Assembly (NCBI GenBank): GCA_963781725.1
Contig: CAWAGV010000002.1
Location: 3,844,001-3,908,000 of the forward strand
Source of the DNA: BOG-931 sp963781725
GTDB lineage: Bacteria > Pseudomonadota > Alphaproteobacteria > Rhizobiales > Xanthobacteraceae
Reading direction: 5' to 3'
DNA: 64,000 nt
Part shown: positions 8,381-17,292 of the stretch, piece after piece
How the letters are laid out: each line of letters starts with the position of its first letter
Position numbering within the stretch: the first letter of the stretch is position 1
The notes under the pieces: generated by a model
Databases searched by the model: none
What the model was told of the DNA's origin: nothing
What the model saw: only the letters and a program-made list of their open reading frames with translations
Program-made: the position numbers and the translations under genes

Positions 8381-9988
8381 ATGACCCGCCAGATTTCTCC
8401 GGACGAAGCTCACAGTATTGCCCCTGATGTCGTGGCCGATGAACGTGCACCGGAGCAGCCGCGCGCCGGCACAGGCGATGACCCGGAAATTGCCGCCGCC
8501 CCCACGCATGATCATCATGCGCCGGCGGCACCGCTCGATCACGCAACCGTCCGCGCCATCGTCGCCGGGATCATGCTGGCGATGTTTCTGTCGGCGCTCG
8601 AGCAGACGATTGTCGCGCCGGCGTTGCCGGCAATTGGCCAAAGTCTCGGTGGTGTCGACGATCTTTCATGGGTGGTAACGGCCTATCTGCTTGCTGCGAC
8701 CGTAACGACGCCGCTGTTTGGCAAGCTTTCCGACATCTACGGGCGGCGTAAAATTCTGCTCGTTGCAATTGGTTTTTTTATTGCGGGCTCCGTTGCCTGC
8801 GCCGTGGCGCCGACGATCTGGCTCCTTATCGTATCGCGCGGTCTGCAAGGCATCGGCGGTGGCGGCCTGTTGCCGATTGCGCAAACCATCATCGCCGACA
8901 TGCTTTCGCCGCGCGAACGTCCGGTGGTGCAGGGCCGCACTTCGATCATGTTCATGAGCGCCAGCATTCTTGGGCCGGTGCTCGGCGGCCTGCTTACCGA
9001 TCATCTGCACTGGTCTTTTATTTTCTGGATCAATCTGCCGCTCGGCTTGATCGCATTGGTGATGACCGAGAGGGCGTTGCGCCGCTTGCCGCTCAATCAC
9101 CGTCCACACCAGCTTGATGTGATTGGTGCCACGCTCATGGTGGGCGCGGCATTGACCTTGATGATGGCGCTTGCCTGGGGCGGCACCCACTACGCCTGGG
9201 CCTCGCTGCAGATCATCACGCTGCTGGGTTGTTCGGCGGCGCTGTGGGGGCTGTTTGCGTTGCGGCTTCTCACCGCGCGTGAACCCTTTATCCCGCTGGT
9301 TATTCTACGAGGCCGTGTGACAGCGATGATTACGGTCGCGGCATTCTTTTCGATCGGCGCCGTCATCGGCATCACGATCTACACGCCGCTCTATTGTCAG
9401 ACCGTCATTGGCGTTTCGGCCAGTCTCTCGGGCATCGCGTTGATCGCCTACATGGGTGGCGCGACGATCGGTTCGCTGGTCTCGACGCGGATCGTGGTGC
9501 GCGTGAAACATTACATGCGCGTGCCGATGGCCGGACTTGTTATCGCCATTGCAACACTCGCGTTTCTTGCCGTTGATCCCGCCGCCCATACCCTGACGGA
9601 AGTGGTGGTGCTGTTGGCGTTGCTCGGCCTCGGCATGGGGCCCATGTACCCGGTCTCAACCATCGTCATGCAGAACGTCGTCAAGCCGCATCAGCTCGGG
9701 ACCGCGACCGGAACATTGAACTTCTTTCGCACCTTGGGTGGCGCTCTGGTGGTTGCGGTCTTTGGCGCGATCTTGCTCGGCGGCATCGGCGACGGCACGC
9801 CTGCGGTGACGCTCGAAAAACTCGCGGCCGGTCATGGCGATCTCGCGCCGGCATTTCATTGGATATTCATTGCCGCCGCTGTCTGCCTTGGCATTTCCTT
9901 GCTCTGCCTTGTCGTGGTCGAGGAGAGGCCCTTGCACGGTCCCCATCAGGCGGCCGGGAAAACGCCCGAACAAACGCCTTTGGCATAG
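8381..9988 (+). CDS. MFS multidrug transporter, EmrB/QacA (DHA2) type
   Basis: This 535-residue protein is predicted to span the membrane 14 times. Motif A appears as GKLSDIYGRRK after TM2 and motif C as GPVLGG in TM5, features of proton-coupled drug antiporters. The first ~55 residues are hydrophilic and His/Asp-rich (HDHHAP), unlike the paralogue downstream. The ATG at 8381 was preferred; a GTG at 8369 would add four residues. It forms a tandem pair with the next gene; substrates cannot be read from sequence. Confidence 0.88.
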   Translation: MTRQISPDEAHSIAPDVVADERAPEQPRAGTGDDPEIAAAPTHDHHAPAAPLDHATVRAIVAGIMLAMFLSALEQTIVAPALPAIGQSLGGVDDLSWVVTAYLLAATVTTPLFGKLSDIYGRRKILLVAIGFFIAGSVACAVAPTIWLLIVSRGLQGIGGGGLLPIAQTIIADMLSPRERPVVQGRTSIMFMSASILGPVLGGLLTDHLHWSFIFWINLPLGLIALVMTERALRRLPLNHRPHQLDVIGATLMVGAALTLMMALAWGGTHYAWASLQIITLLGCSAALWGLFALRLLTAREPFIPLVILRGRVTAMITVAAFFSIGAVIGITIYTPLYCQTVIGVSASLSGIALIAYMGGATIGSLVSTRIVVRVKHYMRVPMAGLVIAIATLAFLAVDPAAHTLTEVVVLLALLGLGMGPMYPVSTIVMQNVVKPHQLGTATGTLNFFRTLGGALVVAVFGAILLGGIGDGTPAVTLEKLAAGHGDLAPAFHWIFIAAAVCLGISLLCLVVVEERPLHGPHQAAGKTPEQTPLA

Positions 9989-10073
9989 CAGGTCCGCCCG
10001 ATCGGTCTTGCGCTCGTATTGGCGGAGGGCGAAGGATATAGCTCGTTCGGAGCAGGGGCGGCCGGCGCGCGAC

Positions 10074-11594
10074 ATGAATCAAAAAAAGCCAGGTCAGGCT
10101 ACCGCCGAGCACAGATTGAGCCGGCGCGAAGTCGTCGCCATTATCGGCGGCTTGGCGCTGGCAATGTTCCTCGGCGCGCTCAATCAGACCATCGTGGCGA
10201 CGGCGCTGCCGACAATCGGACGCTCATTCGACGATTTCGAGAATCTGTCCTGGGTCATCATCGCCTATCTTCTGACTTCGACCGTGGTCGCGCCGCTTTA
10301 CGGCAAGCTGTCGGACATCTACGGCCGTCGCGGCATGATGCTGGTCGCACTCGGCATCTTCATGGCCGGTTCCGCCGCGAGCGCTGCGGCGCCGAGTATG
10401 CTGATGCTGATCCTCGGCCGCGGGCTGCAAGGCATAGGCGGTGGCGGCATCGTCCCGCTGACCCAATCGATCATCGCCGACGCCGTGCCGCCGCGCGAAC
10501 GCGGTTATTATCAGGCCTACACCGGTTCAATCTGGATCGTCGCCGGCGCCGCGGGCCCGGTGCTTGGCGGCTTTCTCGCCGAACATCTGCATTGGTCGGT
10601 GATTTTCTGGCTCAACATACCGCTTGGGTTGTTGGCGGCGATGCTTTCAAGCCGGCAACTCAAACGAGTGCCGGTTCACGAGCGGGCGCACAAGATCGAT
10701 CTCACCGGTGCCGCACTAATGATGGCGTCGGCCGTCGCCTTGCTGCTGGCGTTGACGTGGGGCGGCACGCGCTATCCGTGGCTGTCCCAGCAAATTCTAT
10801 TTTTGCTCGTTGCCACAGCGGTACTGACGGCGGTGTTCATCTGGTGGGTACTGCGGGCAGACGAACCATTCCTGCCGGTCGCGGTGCTCAACAATCCGAT
10901 CATGCGCGCGGGCTGCTGCACCACGGCCTGCACGCAAGGCGTGTCGATCGGGCTGACGATCTTCGTGCCGCTTTACTATGAGATGGTCCACGGTCTGTCG
11001 GCCAGCGATTCCGGACTCGCGCTCATTCCGATTGTGATGATGACCACGCCGGGCTCGTATTTGTCCGGCCGGGCCATGCTGTACATGGATCGCTATAAAT
11101 GGGCGCCGATCGTGATGCTTAGCATGGCGACGATTTCAGTCGCGTTGCTTGTGGTCCATCCGCTGATGCCGGTTTGGGCTGTGGCGCTGATTACCGGGCT
11201 CGTCGGCATCGGCACCGGGAGTTCTTATCCAACGGTTACGGTCTCGATCCAGAACGCGATCCCGCATCAGCAGATTGGCGTCGCCATGGGCGCGATGAAT
11301 TTCTTCCGTGCACTGGCCAGTTCGTTTGTCGTCGCCATCATGGGCGCAATCATGCTGGCCGACCTCGGTGCATCGCCGCAGCGTGGCGGAGCGGCCTCGT
11401 CAGCCTTCATTGCCAGCGCGTCCACCGCCTCCGTTAATGAACTTGCGCACGCTTTCAGCCACATCTTCGCCGTGGCGGCGCTGTTTCTCGCCCTCGGAAT
11501 CGTTGGCTTGATCGTTATGGAAGAACGGCCGTTGCGCACGACTGTGCTGGCCGTTCCCGTTACACCCGAGCCGCCCGCCGAGGCGGCCGAGTAG
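10074..11594 (+). CDS. MFS multidrug transporter, EmrB/QacA (DHA2) type, second copy
   Basis: This 506-residue, 14-TM transporter is closely related to the upstream gene, with a near-identical segment LSDIYGRR in motif A, GPVLGGFLAEHLHWSVIFW in the motif C region, and the same EERPLR ending. The frame is open upstream, but the ATG at 10074 (MNQKKPGQ) matches where family members start, whereas the longer version would add residues out of character. The pair most likely arose by tandem duplication and then diverged. Confidence 0.88.
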   Translation: MNQKKPGQATAEHRLSRREVVAIIGGLALAMFLGALNQTIVATALPTIGRSFDDFENLSWVIIAYLLTSTVVAPLYGKLSDIYGRRGMMLVALGIFMAGSAASAAAPSMLMLILGRGLQGIGGGGIVPLTQSIIADAVPPRERGYYQAYTGSIWIVAGAAGPVLGGFLAEHLHWSVIFWLNIPLGLLAAMLSSRQLKRVPVHERAHKIDLTGAALMMASAVALLLALTWGGTRYPWLSQQILFLLVATAVLTAVFIWWVLRADEPFLPVAVLNNPIMRAGCCTTACTQGVSIGLTIFVPLYYEMVHGLSASDSGLALIPIVMMTTPGSYLSGRAMLYMDRYKWAPIVMLSMATISVALLVVHPLMPVWAVALITGLVGIGTGSSYPTVTVSIQNAIPHQQIGVAMGAMNFFRALASSFVVAIMGAIMLADLGASPQRGGAASSAFIASASTASVNELAHAFSHIFAVAALFLALGIVGLIVMEERPLRTTVLAVPVTPEPPAEAAE

Positions 11595-11642
11595 CAAAGC
11601 TGCCTGCGACCCCGTAAGCTTCCGCAAAACGGGGAGGACCGC

Positions 11643-12278
11643 ATGCGTTACTTGGCCATCATTGCAATTACTTCTCTAGCCGCTTTGTTCGCGGCGGAGG
11701 GCGCCGGCGCGCAAACCATTATTGATGAATGGAGCCAGGCCAAATTTCCGGCGCCGCCGCAACTCAAGACAGTCACCATCGTCCCGAATGAGACCGCGTT
11801 GCTCGTGATGGATTTCACGGTTCAGACTTGCACGCCGGAGAAGCGCAAGCGCTGTGCCGACTCCGTGCCGAAAGTGAAAAAGCTTGTCGAAGAAGCCCGG
11901 AGCAAAGGCGCGTTGATTATCTATTCCGTCGCCGTGCCGGGATCGGTGCCGGGCGACGTGTTGAAAGATTTGACGCCCGCGCCGGGCGAACAGGTGCTGC
12001 CGCCGCTCGGGCCCGATAAATTCATCGGCAGCGACCTGGAAAAGACCCTCAAAGACAAAGGCATCAAGACCGTTGTCGCAATGGGCACGCAGGCGCAAAC
12101 CTCGGTGCTGCACACCGGCGGCGAGGCGGCGCTACGCGGCTTCAAGGTGATCGTCCCGGTCGACGCGATGTCGGCGGACGACTTGTTTCCCGAACTTTAT
12201 ACCGCGTGGCATCTCTCGACCGCGGCGCGAATCAGCAATCAGACGACGCTGACCCGGCTCGACATGATAAGTTTCTAG
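11643..12278 (+). CDS. Secreted isochorismatase-like protein lacking the catalytic Cys
   Basis: The 211-residue product has a cleavable signal peptide (residues 1-23, AGA before Gln24) and an isochorismatase/cysteine-hydrolase fold: Asp57 in LLVMDF and Lys126 in GPDKF occupy triad positions. The third member, normally Cys in a GT..T..CV motif, is Ser154 in GTQAQTSVLHTG. The family normally works in the cytoplasm as hydrolases; a secreted, Cys-less version may have altered chemistry or be a binding protein. GGGGAGG lies just upstream of the ATG. Its stop shares a CTAG tetramer with the convergent gene. Confidence 0.8.
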   Translation: MRYLAIIAITSLAALFAAEGAGAQTIIDEWSQAKFPAPPQLKTVTIVPNETALLVMDFTVQTCTPEKRKRCADSVPKVKKLVEEARSKGALIIYSVAVPGSVPGDVLKDLTPAPGEQVLPPLGPDKFIGSDLEKTLKDKGIKTVVAMGTQAQTSVLHTGGEAALRGFKVIVPVDAMSADDLFPELYTAWHLSTAARISNQTTLTRLDMISF

Positions 12279-14113
12279 TTGCCGTTCGCCTGTTTCTGCA
12301 GCGCATCGATCTCGGCTTGGCTGCGCAAGGTCATGACCGCGACCTTGCGGGCGCGGAAGTAGGGCAACACGACTTTGGTGTCCTGGCCGTCACGCTCGAG
12401 CAACGAGACGTATCGCGGCTCTGCGCCGCGGGTCGGAAGGTCGAACGCGGTCCAGGTGCCGGATTTCGGGTCGTAACGCATCACCCGGTCGGCGGTCCAA
12501 AGATTGGTCCACGCATTGTGGTTCTTGTCGACTGCCACGTGATAGGGCTGCTGTTCGTTCGGCAGCGGCACATAGGTGACGGCGAGCGTGTGGGTATCGA
12601 TACGGGCGAGGTTGGCGCCCCATGAATCGCCGATCCAGAGGATGTCGGCATTCTTGTCGGTCCCCATGCGGCGCGGACCTTCGGCCCAGGGCAGCGGCGA
12701 GTTGAAATCAGGCTGCGCGAAGGTGGCGTAGTAGGTCCGCTCGTCCGGAGTCAGCAAATCCTGTTCCGCTTTTACCGGCGCCAGCTTGATCTCCGAGACT
12801 TTGGCGTCCTGGCCGTTGCCGACGCCGATCGTGTCCAGCGCCATTTCCGCCCAGTAGCCGTTGCCGTCGCGATCGGACGCGGTGCCGTAGGTGACGCCGA
12901 CGCCGTTCACGGTTTTGTAGGTGATCGATTTGAACTCGGTGAACTTCTCCGCAACCGGGTCGAAGCGCAACGCGCCGTCTGGCGCCGACGACCAGATGTT
13001 GCCTTTGCCGTCGTAATCGACGGTCGCCGCGCCGCCGGTCTGCGTCATGTCGGTCGGTGGCAAATAGACCTGGATTTGCTGCGTGGATGGGTCGAGCTTG
13101 CCGATGCCGCCACGGCCATTGTTGATGTTGAACCACAGGGTCCCGTGCGGATCGCGCGTCATGCCGTGAGTTTGCGCCGCCAGTCCGTTCGGTCCCGCGA
13201 CCCTGAACAGCTTCACTTCGCCAGTCGCGGTATCGACACGGCCGATCGTGGTGCGCTTGTTCGGGATGTTGCAGGTGAACCACAGCGTGCCGCTGAGGTC
13301 GAGCCACGCGTCGTGCACGCCCCAGCCGGGGATCATCACCGACGGCGTACCGAGCGACCAGTCGCTGCCGTCGTTCTGCACGAAATCTGCCGGCAGATTG
13401 GAGCCGGGGTCGAGCGGCATGTCGTATTCTTGGAACATCGCCCGCGCGGCTTCGCCGGACGGCCGCGGCTCGAGCTTGACGCCGCTCTCGTCGGTATTGG
13501 GCCCGCGGGCGCGGGCAAGGTAAGCCGCAAGGTCTTTCTGATGGTAGTCGAGAATACCCGAAGGCTTCCGTTCGCCGCCGACGAACGTGCCATAGACGTT
13601 GGCATTCTTCATCAGCTCGATGACGGCGCTCCAGCCGGCTTCGTCGAACCGGTGCTGCAATGGATAGCTCGGCGTATGGCAGCCGGTGCAGACGGTGCGC
13701 ACGATCCGTTTCATGCGCTTGTCTTCGTCGGTCTGCGCCGGCAAGGAGTCGAGGACGAGATTGCCGGGAAGCTGCTTGAAGGTTGCTTCGGCGTCCTGCA
13801 TCGGCTGCAACGAGAAATCCTGCCTGGCATCAGCCGAAAGATCGGCTGCGCCTTTCGCAGTCTGGTAGCTCAGCGCCTGCGCCCACACCTTGTAGTGGCC
13901 TGCCGGAAGTGCCGGGAAAAAGTACTTGCCGTTCTCGTCGGTGAATACGGTGGTGGTGATGGTGCCGCCATCGGGCTTTGCCGATACGGTGACACCGTTC
14001 ACCGCCTTGCCGTCCGGCGATTTGATCGTGCCGGACAGCAAACCGTCGGCGAATGCCGGCGCGGCGGAGAGAAGGGCGAAGCTCGCTACGATGATGCGGT
14101 GTGTGTTGCGCAT
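12275..14113 (-). CDS. Secreted carboxypeptidase-regulatory/heme c/Vgb-like propeller fusion
   Basis: The protein has 612 residues from the ATG at 14113, chosen because GGAG sits six bases upstream and the product then begins with a signal peptide (MRNTHR to AFADG). Domains: a carboxypeptidase-regulatory-like beta-sandwich (about 24-105), one heme c site CTGCH (142-146), then a long region of NHL/virginiamycin-B-lyase-like blades (about 230-600; GTLWFNINNGRGGIGKLD and similar repeats). It should be a periplasmic redox or lyase-like enzyme. It follows a cytochrome c gene by 16 bp, so the two proteins probably exchange electrons. Substrate unknown. Confidence 0.8.
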   Translation of the reverse strand: MRNTHRIIVASFALLSAAPAFADGLLSGTIKSPDGKAVNGVTVSAKPDGGTITTTVFTDENGKYFFPALPAGHYKVWAQALSYQTAKGAADLSADARQDFSLQPMQDAEATFKQLPGNLVLDSLPAQTDEDKRMKRIVRTVCTGCHTPSYPLQHRFDEAGWSAVIELMKNANVYGTFVGGERKPSGILDYHQKDLAAYLARARGPNTDESGVKLEPRPSGEAARAMFQEYDMPLDPGSNLPADFVQNDGSDWSLGTPSVMIPGWGVHDAWLDLSGTLWFTCNIPNKRTTIGRVDTATGEVKLFRVAGPNGLAAQTHGMTRDPHGTLWFNINNGRGGIGKLDPSTQQIQVYLPPTDMTQTGGAATVDYDGKGNIWSSAPDGALRFDPVAEKFTEFKSITYKTVNGVGVTYGTASDRDGNGYWAEMALDTIGVGNGQDAKVSEIKLAPVKAEQDLLTPDERTYYATFAQPDFNSPLPWAEGPRRMGTDKNADILWIGDSWGANLARIDTHTLAVTYVPLPNEQQPYHVAVDKNHNAWTNLWTADRVMRYDPKSGTWTAFDLPTRGAEPRYVSLLERDGQDTKVVLPYFRARKVAVMTLRSQAEIDALQKQANGN

Positions 14114-14129
14114 GGCTTGCTCCATTGAT

Positions 14130-14501
14130 CTAGTCGGCATCGCGCGACGCGTTGGACTTGCCGGATGCCGGTGCAGCTGCGGCGGCGGGAACGGGAATGG
14201 TTTTGATGTAGGCGGCGATGGCGGCGATCTGCTCCGGCTTGAATTGATATTTGAAACCCGGCATGCGCGGGGTGCCGTTGCTGATGACCTCGGTGATCAA
14301 TTCTGCTTTGCCGCCGAGCGTGTTCATGGACAACGCCGGCGCGTATTGCGGGCTGATGATCTGCGGCTTGGTGTGGCAGACGCGGCAGGATTGATTGAAC
14401 AGCCGCATGCCGAGAGTTTGCTCGGCGGATTTATCCGCAGGCTGCGCTAGAGCGGCGGTGGGAATGAGCCAAAGCATCATCAACCACGCGGGGCGTCTCA
14501 T
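14130..14501 (-). CDS. Periplasmic monoheme cytochrome c
   Basis: The 123-residue product has a signal peptide (residues 1-19, AALA before Gln20), one heme motif CRVCH (39-43) and a likely axial Met80 in PRMPGF, as in class I cytochromes c. The Ala/Pro-rich tail is unstructured. It precedes the heme-propeller fusion in one transcription unit and is its probable electron acceptor. It depends on c-type cytochrome maturation, for which ccm genes lie at 27.8-31.9 kb. Confidence 0.87.
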   Translation of the reverse strand: MRRPAWLMMLWLIPTAALAQPADKSAEQTLGMRLFNQSCRVCHTKPQIISPQYAPALSMNTLGGKAELITEVISNGTPRMPGFKYQFKPEQIAAIAAYIKTIPVPAAAAAPASGKSNASRDAD

Positions 14502-14593
14502 GCAGTCCTCCCGGCACTATTTTTCGCAAGCTTACGCGCATGCCGAAACAGCCGGAAGGGCTTCAGTCACCTGAAATCCGCAACTCTGCCCGT

Positions 14594-15355
14594 CTACAGA
14601 GTCAGCAACGAGCCGAGTCTATGCGCGGTCTCGACGATCCAGGCGCGATAACGTGAGAGCGGGGTGACGCCGGTCAGTCCGCCGCAGCCGGCTTCGAGCT
14701 TGGGCCCGGTAGACCAGCTCACCACGCCGATGATGACATTGCGGCCGTCTTTATCGCGAAACACCGGTGCGCCGGAATCGCCGGTACAGGCGCCGAGCCC
14801 GAGCGTGTCGCCTTTGTTTTTCGGATCGTACAGTCGGATTTGCAGGCTTCCGGGCTGGCCGGTGGCGACCAACGTGGCTGTGCGCAAAGTCCCGGCGGTG
14901 CGTCCGTCACCGCGCACAGTGACACCGTAGCCCGCTACGACGAAGGCATCGCCGACGGCGACCGGCTCTTCTTCCGCGCCCAGAGACGCTATTTGGATTG
15001 ACGCGGGCAGTGGCTCGGCGAGCTTGAGCAGCGCCACATCGGCGGTGGCGAGGTGGCCGAACAGCCGCTTCAGATCGAATTGCGGGTCGCGCTCGATGCG
15101 CGTGATGTCCTTGAGAACCGGATGCGCGCTAGGCGCACCGAGCAGGAGCTTGTAATCCGAGCCCAGCACGCAATGTGACGCGGTGAGCAACAGGTCGCGC
15201 GCGATTGCGGTTGCCGTGCAGAAGCCATCGCCGACAATCATGACAACCGACGAAGTCGAGCCGCCCGTCGCCGGTGGTGCGCTCCCAACCATGGCGCCTG
15301 CGGGCGTCAGCGCCAGTGTTGCCAATGCGGCGAGCGCATATCGTCGAGGCTTCAT
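14594..15355 (-). CDS. Secreted trypsin-like serine protease (S1)
   Basis: The 253-residue product starts at the ATG at 15355; upstream in-frame codons look non-coding. A signal peptide (about 1-21) is followed by a chymotrypsin fold with His61 (TASHC), Asp106 (TADVALLKL) and Ser194 (GDSGAP). Four Cys could form disulfides (46, 62, 190 and one near CGGLTGV). It is expected to be an exported endopeptidase; no PDZ domain is present, unlike DegP. An inverted repeat tggaat-c-attcca lies at the start codon. Confidence 0.87.
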   Translation of the reverse strand: MKPRRYALAALATLALTPAGAMVGSAPPATGGSTSSVVMIVGDGFCTATAIARDLLLTASHCVLGSDYKLLLGAPSAHPVLKDITRIERDPQFDLKRLFGHLATADVALLKLAEPLPASIQIASLGAEEEPVAVGDAFVVAGYGVTVRGDGRTAGTLRTATLVATGQPGSLQIRLYDPKNKGDTLGLGACTGDSGAPVFRDKDGRNVIIGVVSWSTGPKLEAGCGGLTGVTPLSRYRAWIVETAHRLGSLLTL

Positions 15356-15531
15356 GGAATCATTCCATTCACGCCGATGCGCAAAATGCAAAATCGCCGT
15401 GGTATTATCGGCCGATGTCTTCGCCGTCGTCCTCCGATTCACGCGCGTTGTTCGCGCTTCTCGCTGGTGCAGCTGGAGCGCCTCGGAATAGGGCATGATC
15501 GGCCGGCTTTGTGCCGTGGAGGATTTTTTTG

Positions 15532-16203
15532 ATGGATGTGCGCGAAGCAGTTGCCAGCCGATATTCCTGCCGAGGTTTTTTGCCAACGCCGGTTCCTGAA
15601 GCAACCGTGCGCGAGATCGTCAAACGCGCGGCGCAAGCGCCGTCAGGCGGCAATCTTCAGGCGTGGCATGTCTATGCCATCGCGGGTGAGCGCCTAGAAG
15701 CACTCAAGAAACTGCTCGCGCCGCGTATCGGCGAATTGCCGAAAGGCGAGGGTGGCGAGTACCAGATCTTTCCAACCAACCTGAAGGAACCTTATCGCAG
15801 CCGCCGTTTCGGCGTCGCCGAGCTGCTTTACCGCTCGATCAACGTGGCGCGCGAAGACCGGCCAGCGCGTTATCGCCAATACGCCAGGAACTTTCAGTTC
15901 TTCGGTGCTCCGGTCGGCCTGTTCTTTGCCATCGATCGCACCATGCTGCCGGCCCAATGGGCCGACATCGGCGGCCTTATTCAAAGCGTGATGGTGCTCG
16001 CCCGTGGCTATGGCCTGCATACCTGCCCGCAGGAGGCCTGGATTACATGGCAACGCACCATGCGCGAGTTCCTCAAATTGCCGGATGAACTGATGCTGTT
16101 TTGCGGCATGGCGCTCGGCCATGAGGACGCCTCCGCGCCCATCAATACTTGGCGCTCGCCGCGGGAACCTTTGGCGTCTTACGCTTCTTTTGAGGGCTTT
16201 TAG
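15532..16203 (+). CDS. Nitroreductase family protein
   Basis: The 223-residue product starts at ATG 15532 with GGAGG upstream. It shows the FMN-binding nitroreductase signature: SRYSCRGF near the N-terminus, AAQAPSGGNLQAWHVYAI, the central RPARYRQYARNFQFFGAP and C-terminal MALGHEDASAPINTWRSPR. Such enzymes reduce nitroaromatics or quinones with NAD(P)H, usually as cytoplasmic dimers. The substrate cannot be assigned. Confidence 0.87.
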   Translation: MDVREAVASRYSCRGFLPTPVPEATVREIVKRAAQAPSGGNLQAWHVYAIAGERLEALKKLLAPRIGELPKGEGGEYQIFPTNLKEPYRSRRFGVAELLYRSINVAREDRPARYRQYARNFQFFGAPVGLFFAIDRTMLPAQWADIGGLIQSVMVLARGYGLHTCPQEAWITWQRTMREFLKLPDELMLFCGMALGHEDASAPINTWRSPREPLASYASFEGF

Positions 16204-16266
16204 GCCCAAACTGCCCTAAATCAGCCGTTCAGGCTCAGTTCAGTGGGTAATGCTTAAATTTAGCCC

Positions 16267-16611
16267 ATGCACTGCGCCGTTCGATTCGCTTTTGCCGCTT
16301 TGGTGGCCTTCGCGCTGGTTCCAGCCCGCGGAGAGGATGCTGCGCATCCGGCAAAGGCCGAAGCCCAAGCCGAGGAGATACATTGCCTCGACCAGAAAGA
16401 CCGCAAGGCCGAGATCGATGCGAATCATCTGGTCCGCCTGAGTGCGGCAATGCGTGTGGCGCGGACCCGGATGCCCGGTGCGGTGGTGCGGGCCCGGCTT
16501 TGCCGGGAGAACGACGGGCTGGTCTATGTGCTGACAGTGCTGGCCCGCGATGGCAAAGTGGCGCGGCTGACCGTCGATGCTGTAAAGGGCACTCTTGTGG
16601 GCGGTCTTTAA
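16267..16611 (+). CDS. PepSY-like periplasmic protein linked to a two-component system
   Basis: The 114-residue product has a signal peptide (residues 1-22, ARGE) and a C-terminal PepSY-like segment: helix LVRLSAAMRVARTRMPGAVV, then strands VRARLC, VYVLTVLARDGKVARLTVDA. PepSY proteins next to PhoPQ-like systems are thought to sense periplasmic signals or modulate proteases. It ends 12 bp before the response regulator gene and is likely the first gene of a PepSY-regulator-kinase operon. Confidence 0.75.
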   Translation: MHCAVRFAFAALVAFALVPARGEDAAHPAKAEAQAEEIHCLDQKDRKAEIDANHLVRLSAAMRVARTRMPGAVVRARLCRENDGLVYVLTVLARDGKVARLTVDAVKGTLVGGL

Positions 16612-16623
16612 CCGGAGCTTTGC

Positions 16624-17292
16624 TTGCGCCTTCTCGTTGTCGAAGATGATCCTGATTTGAACCGTCAGCTCGCCACCGCGCTGACCGACGCGGGCTACGT
16701 GGTCGATCGCGCATTCGACGGCGAGGAGGGGCATTATCTCGGCGAGAGCGAGCCTTACGACGCCGTCATCCTCGATATCGGCTTGCCGAAGATGGACGGC
16801 ATATCGGTGCTGGAGTCCTGGCGCCGCGCCGGACGCGCCATGCCGGTGTTGATCCTGACCGCGCGTGATCGCTGGAGCGACAAGGTGCAGGGTTTTGACG
16901 CCGGCGCCGACGACTATGTCGCCAAGCCGTTTCACCTGGAGGAGGTGCTGGCGCGCGTGCGTGCGTTGTTACGGCGCTCGGCGGGGCACGCCAAGAGCGA
17001 GTTTACCTGCGGCCCGGTCCGGCTCGATACCCGCACCGGGCGGGTTGCTGTCGACGGCAATCCGGTCAAGCTCACCTCCCATGAATACCGTTTGCTGTCC
17101 TATCTGATGCACCACACCGGGCGCGTGGTGTCGCGCACCGAACTGGTCGAGCATCTTTACGACCAGGATTTCGACCGCGACTCCAACACGATTGAAGTGT
17201 TCGTCGGCCGTATCCGCAAGAAACTTGGCGTTGACGTCATTCAAACCGTGCGCGGTCTCGGTTATCTGCTCACGCCGCCCGATGCGCGCTAA
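16624..17292 (+). CDS. OmpR/PhoP-family response regulator
   Basis: The 222-residue product starts at TTG 16624 with GGAG seven bases upstream. It has a receiver domain with the acidic pair in VVEDD, phospho-acceptor Asp51 and Lys101-type switch residue in AKPF, then an OmpR-type winged helix from about 125 (LTSHEYRLLSYLM, TIEVFVGRIRKKLG). It regulates transcription on phosphorylation by the adjacent kinase. The stop overlaps the kinase start by 11 bp. Confidence 0.93.
   Translation: MRLLVVEDDPDLNRQLATALTDAGYVVDRAFDGEEGHYLGESEPYDAVILDIGLPKMDGISVLESWRRAGRAMPVLILTARDRWSDKVQGFDAGADDYVAKPFHLEEVLARVRALLRRSAGHAKSEFTCGPVRLDTRTGRVAVDGNPVKLTSHEYRLLSYLMHHTGRVVSRTELVEHLYDQDFDRDSNTIEVFVGRIRKKLGVDVIQTVRGLGYLLTPPDAR

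Noticed and set aside
13076..14128. 350-codon frame antisense to the heme-propeller gene
   Set aside because: No homology-like features; the opposite strand has a signal peptide, heme motif and repeat structure.
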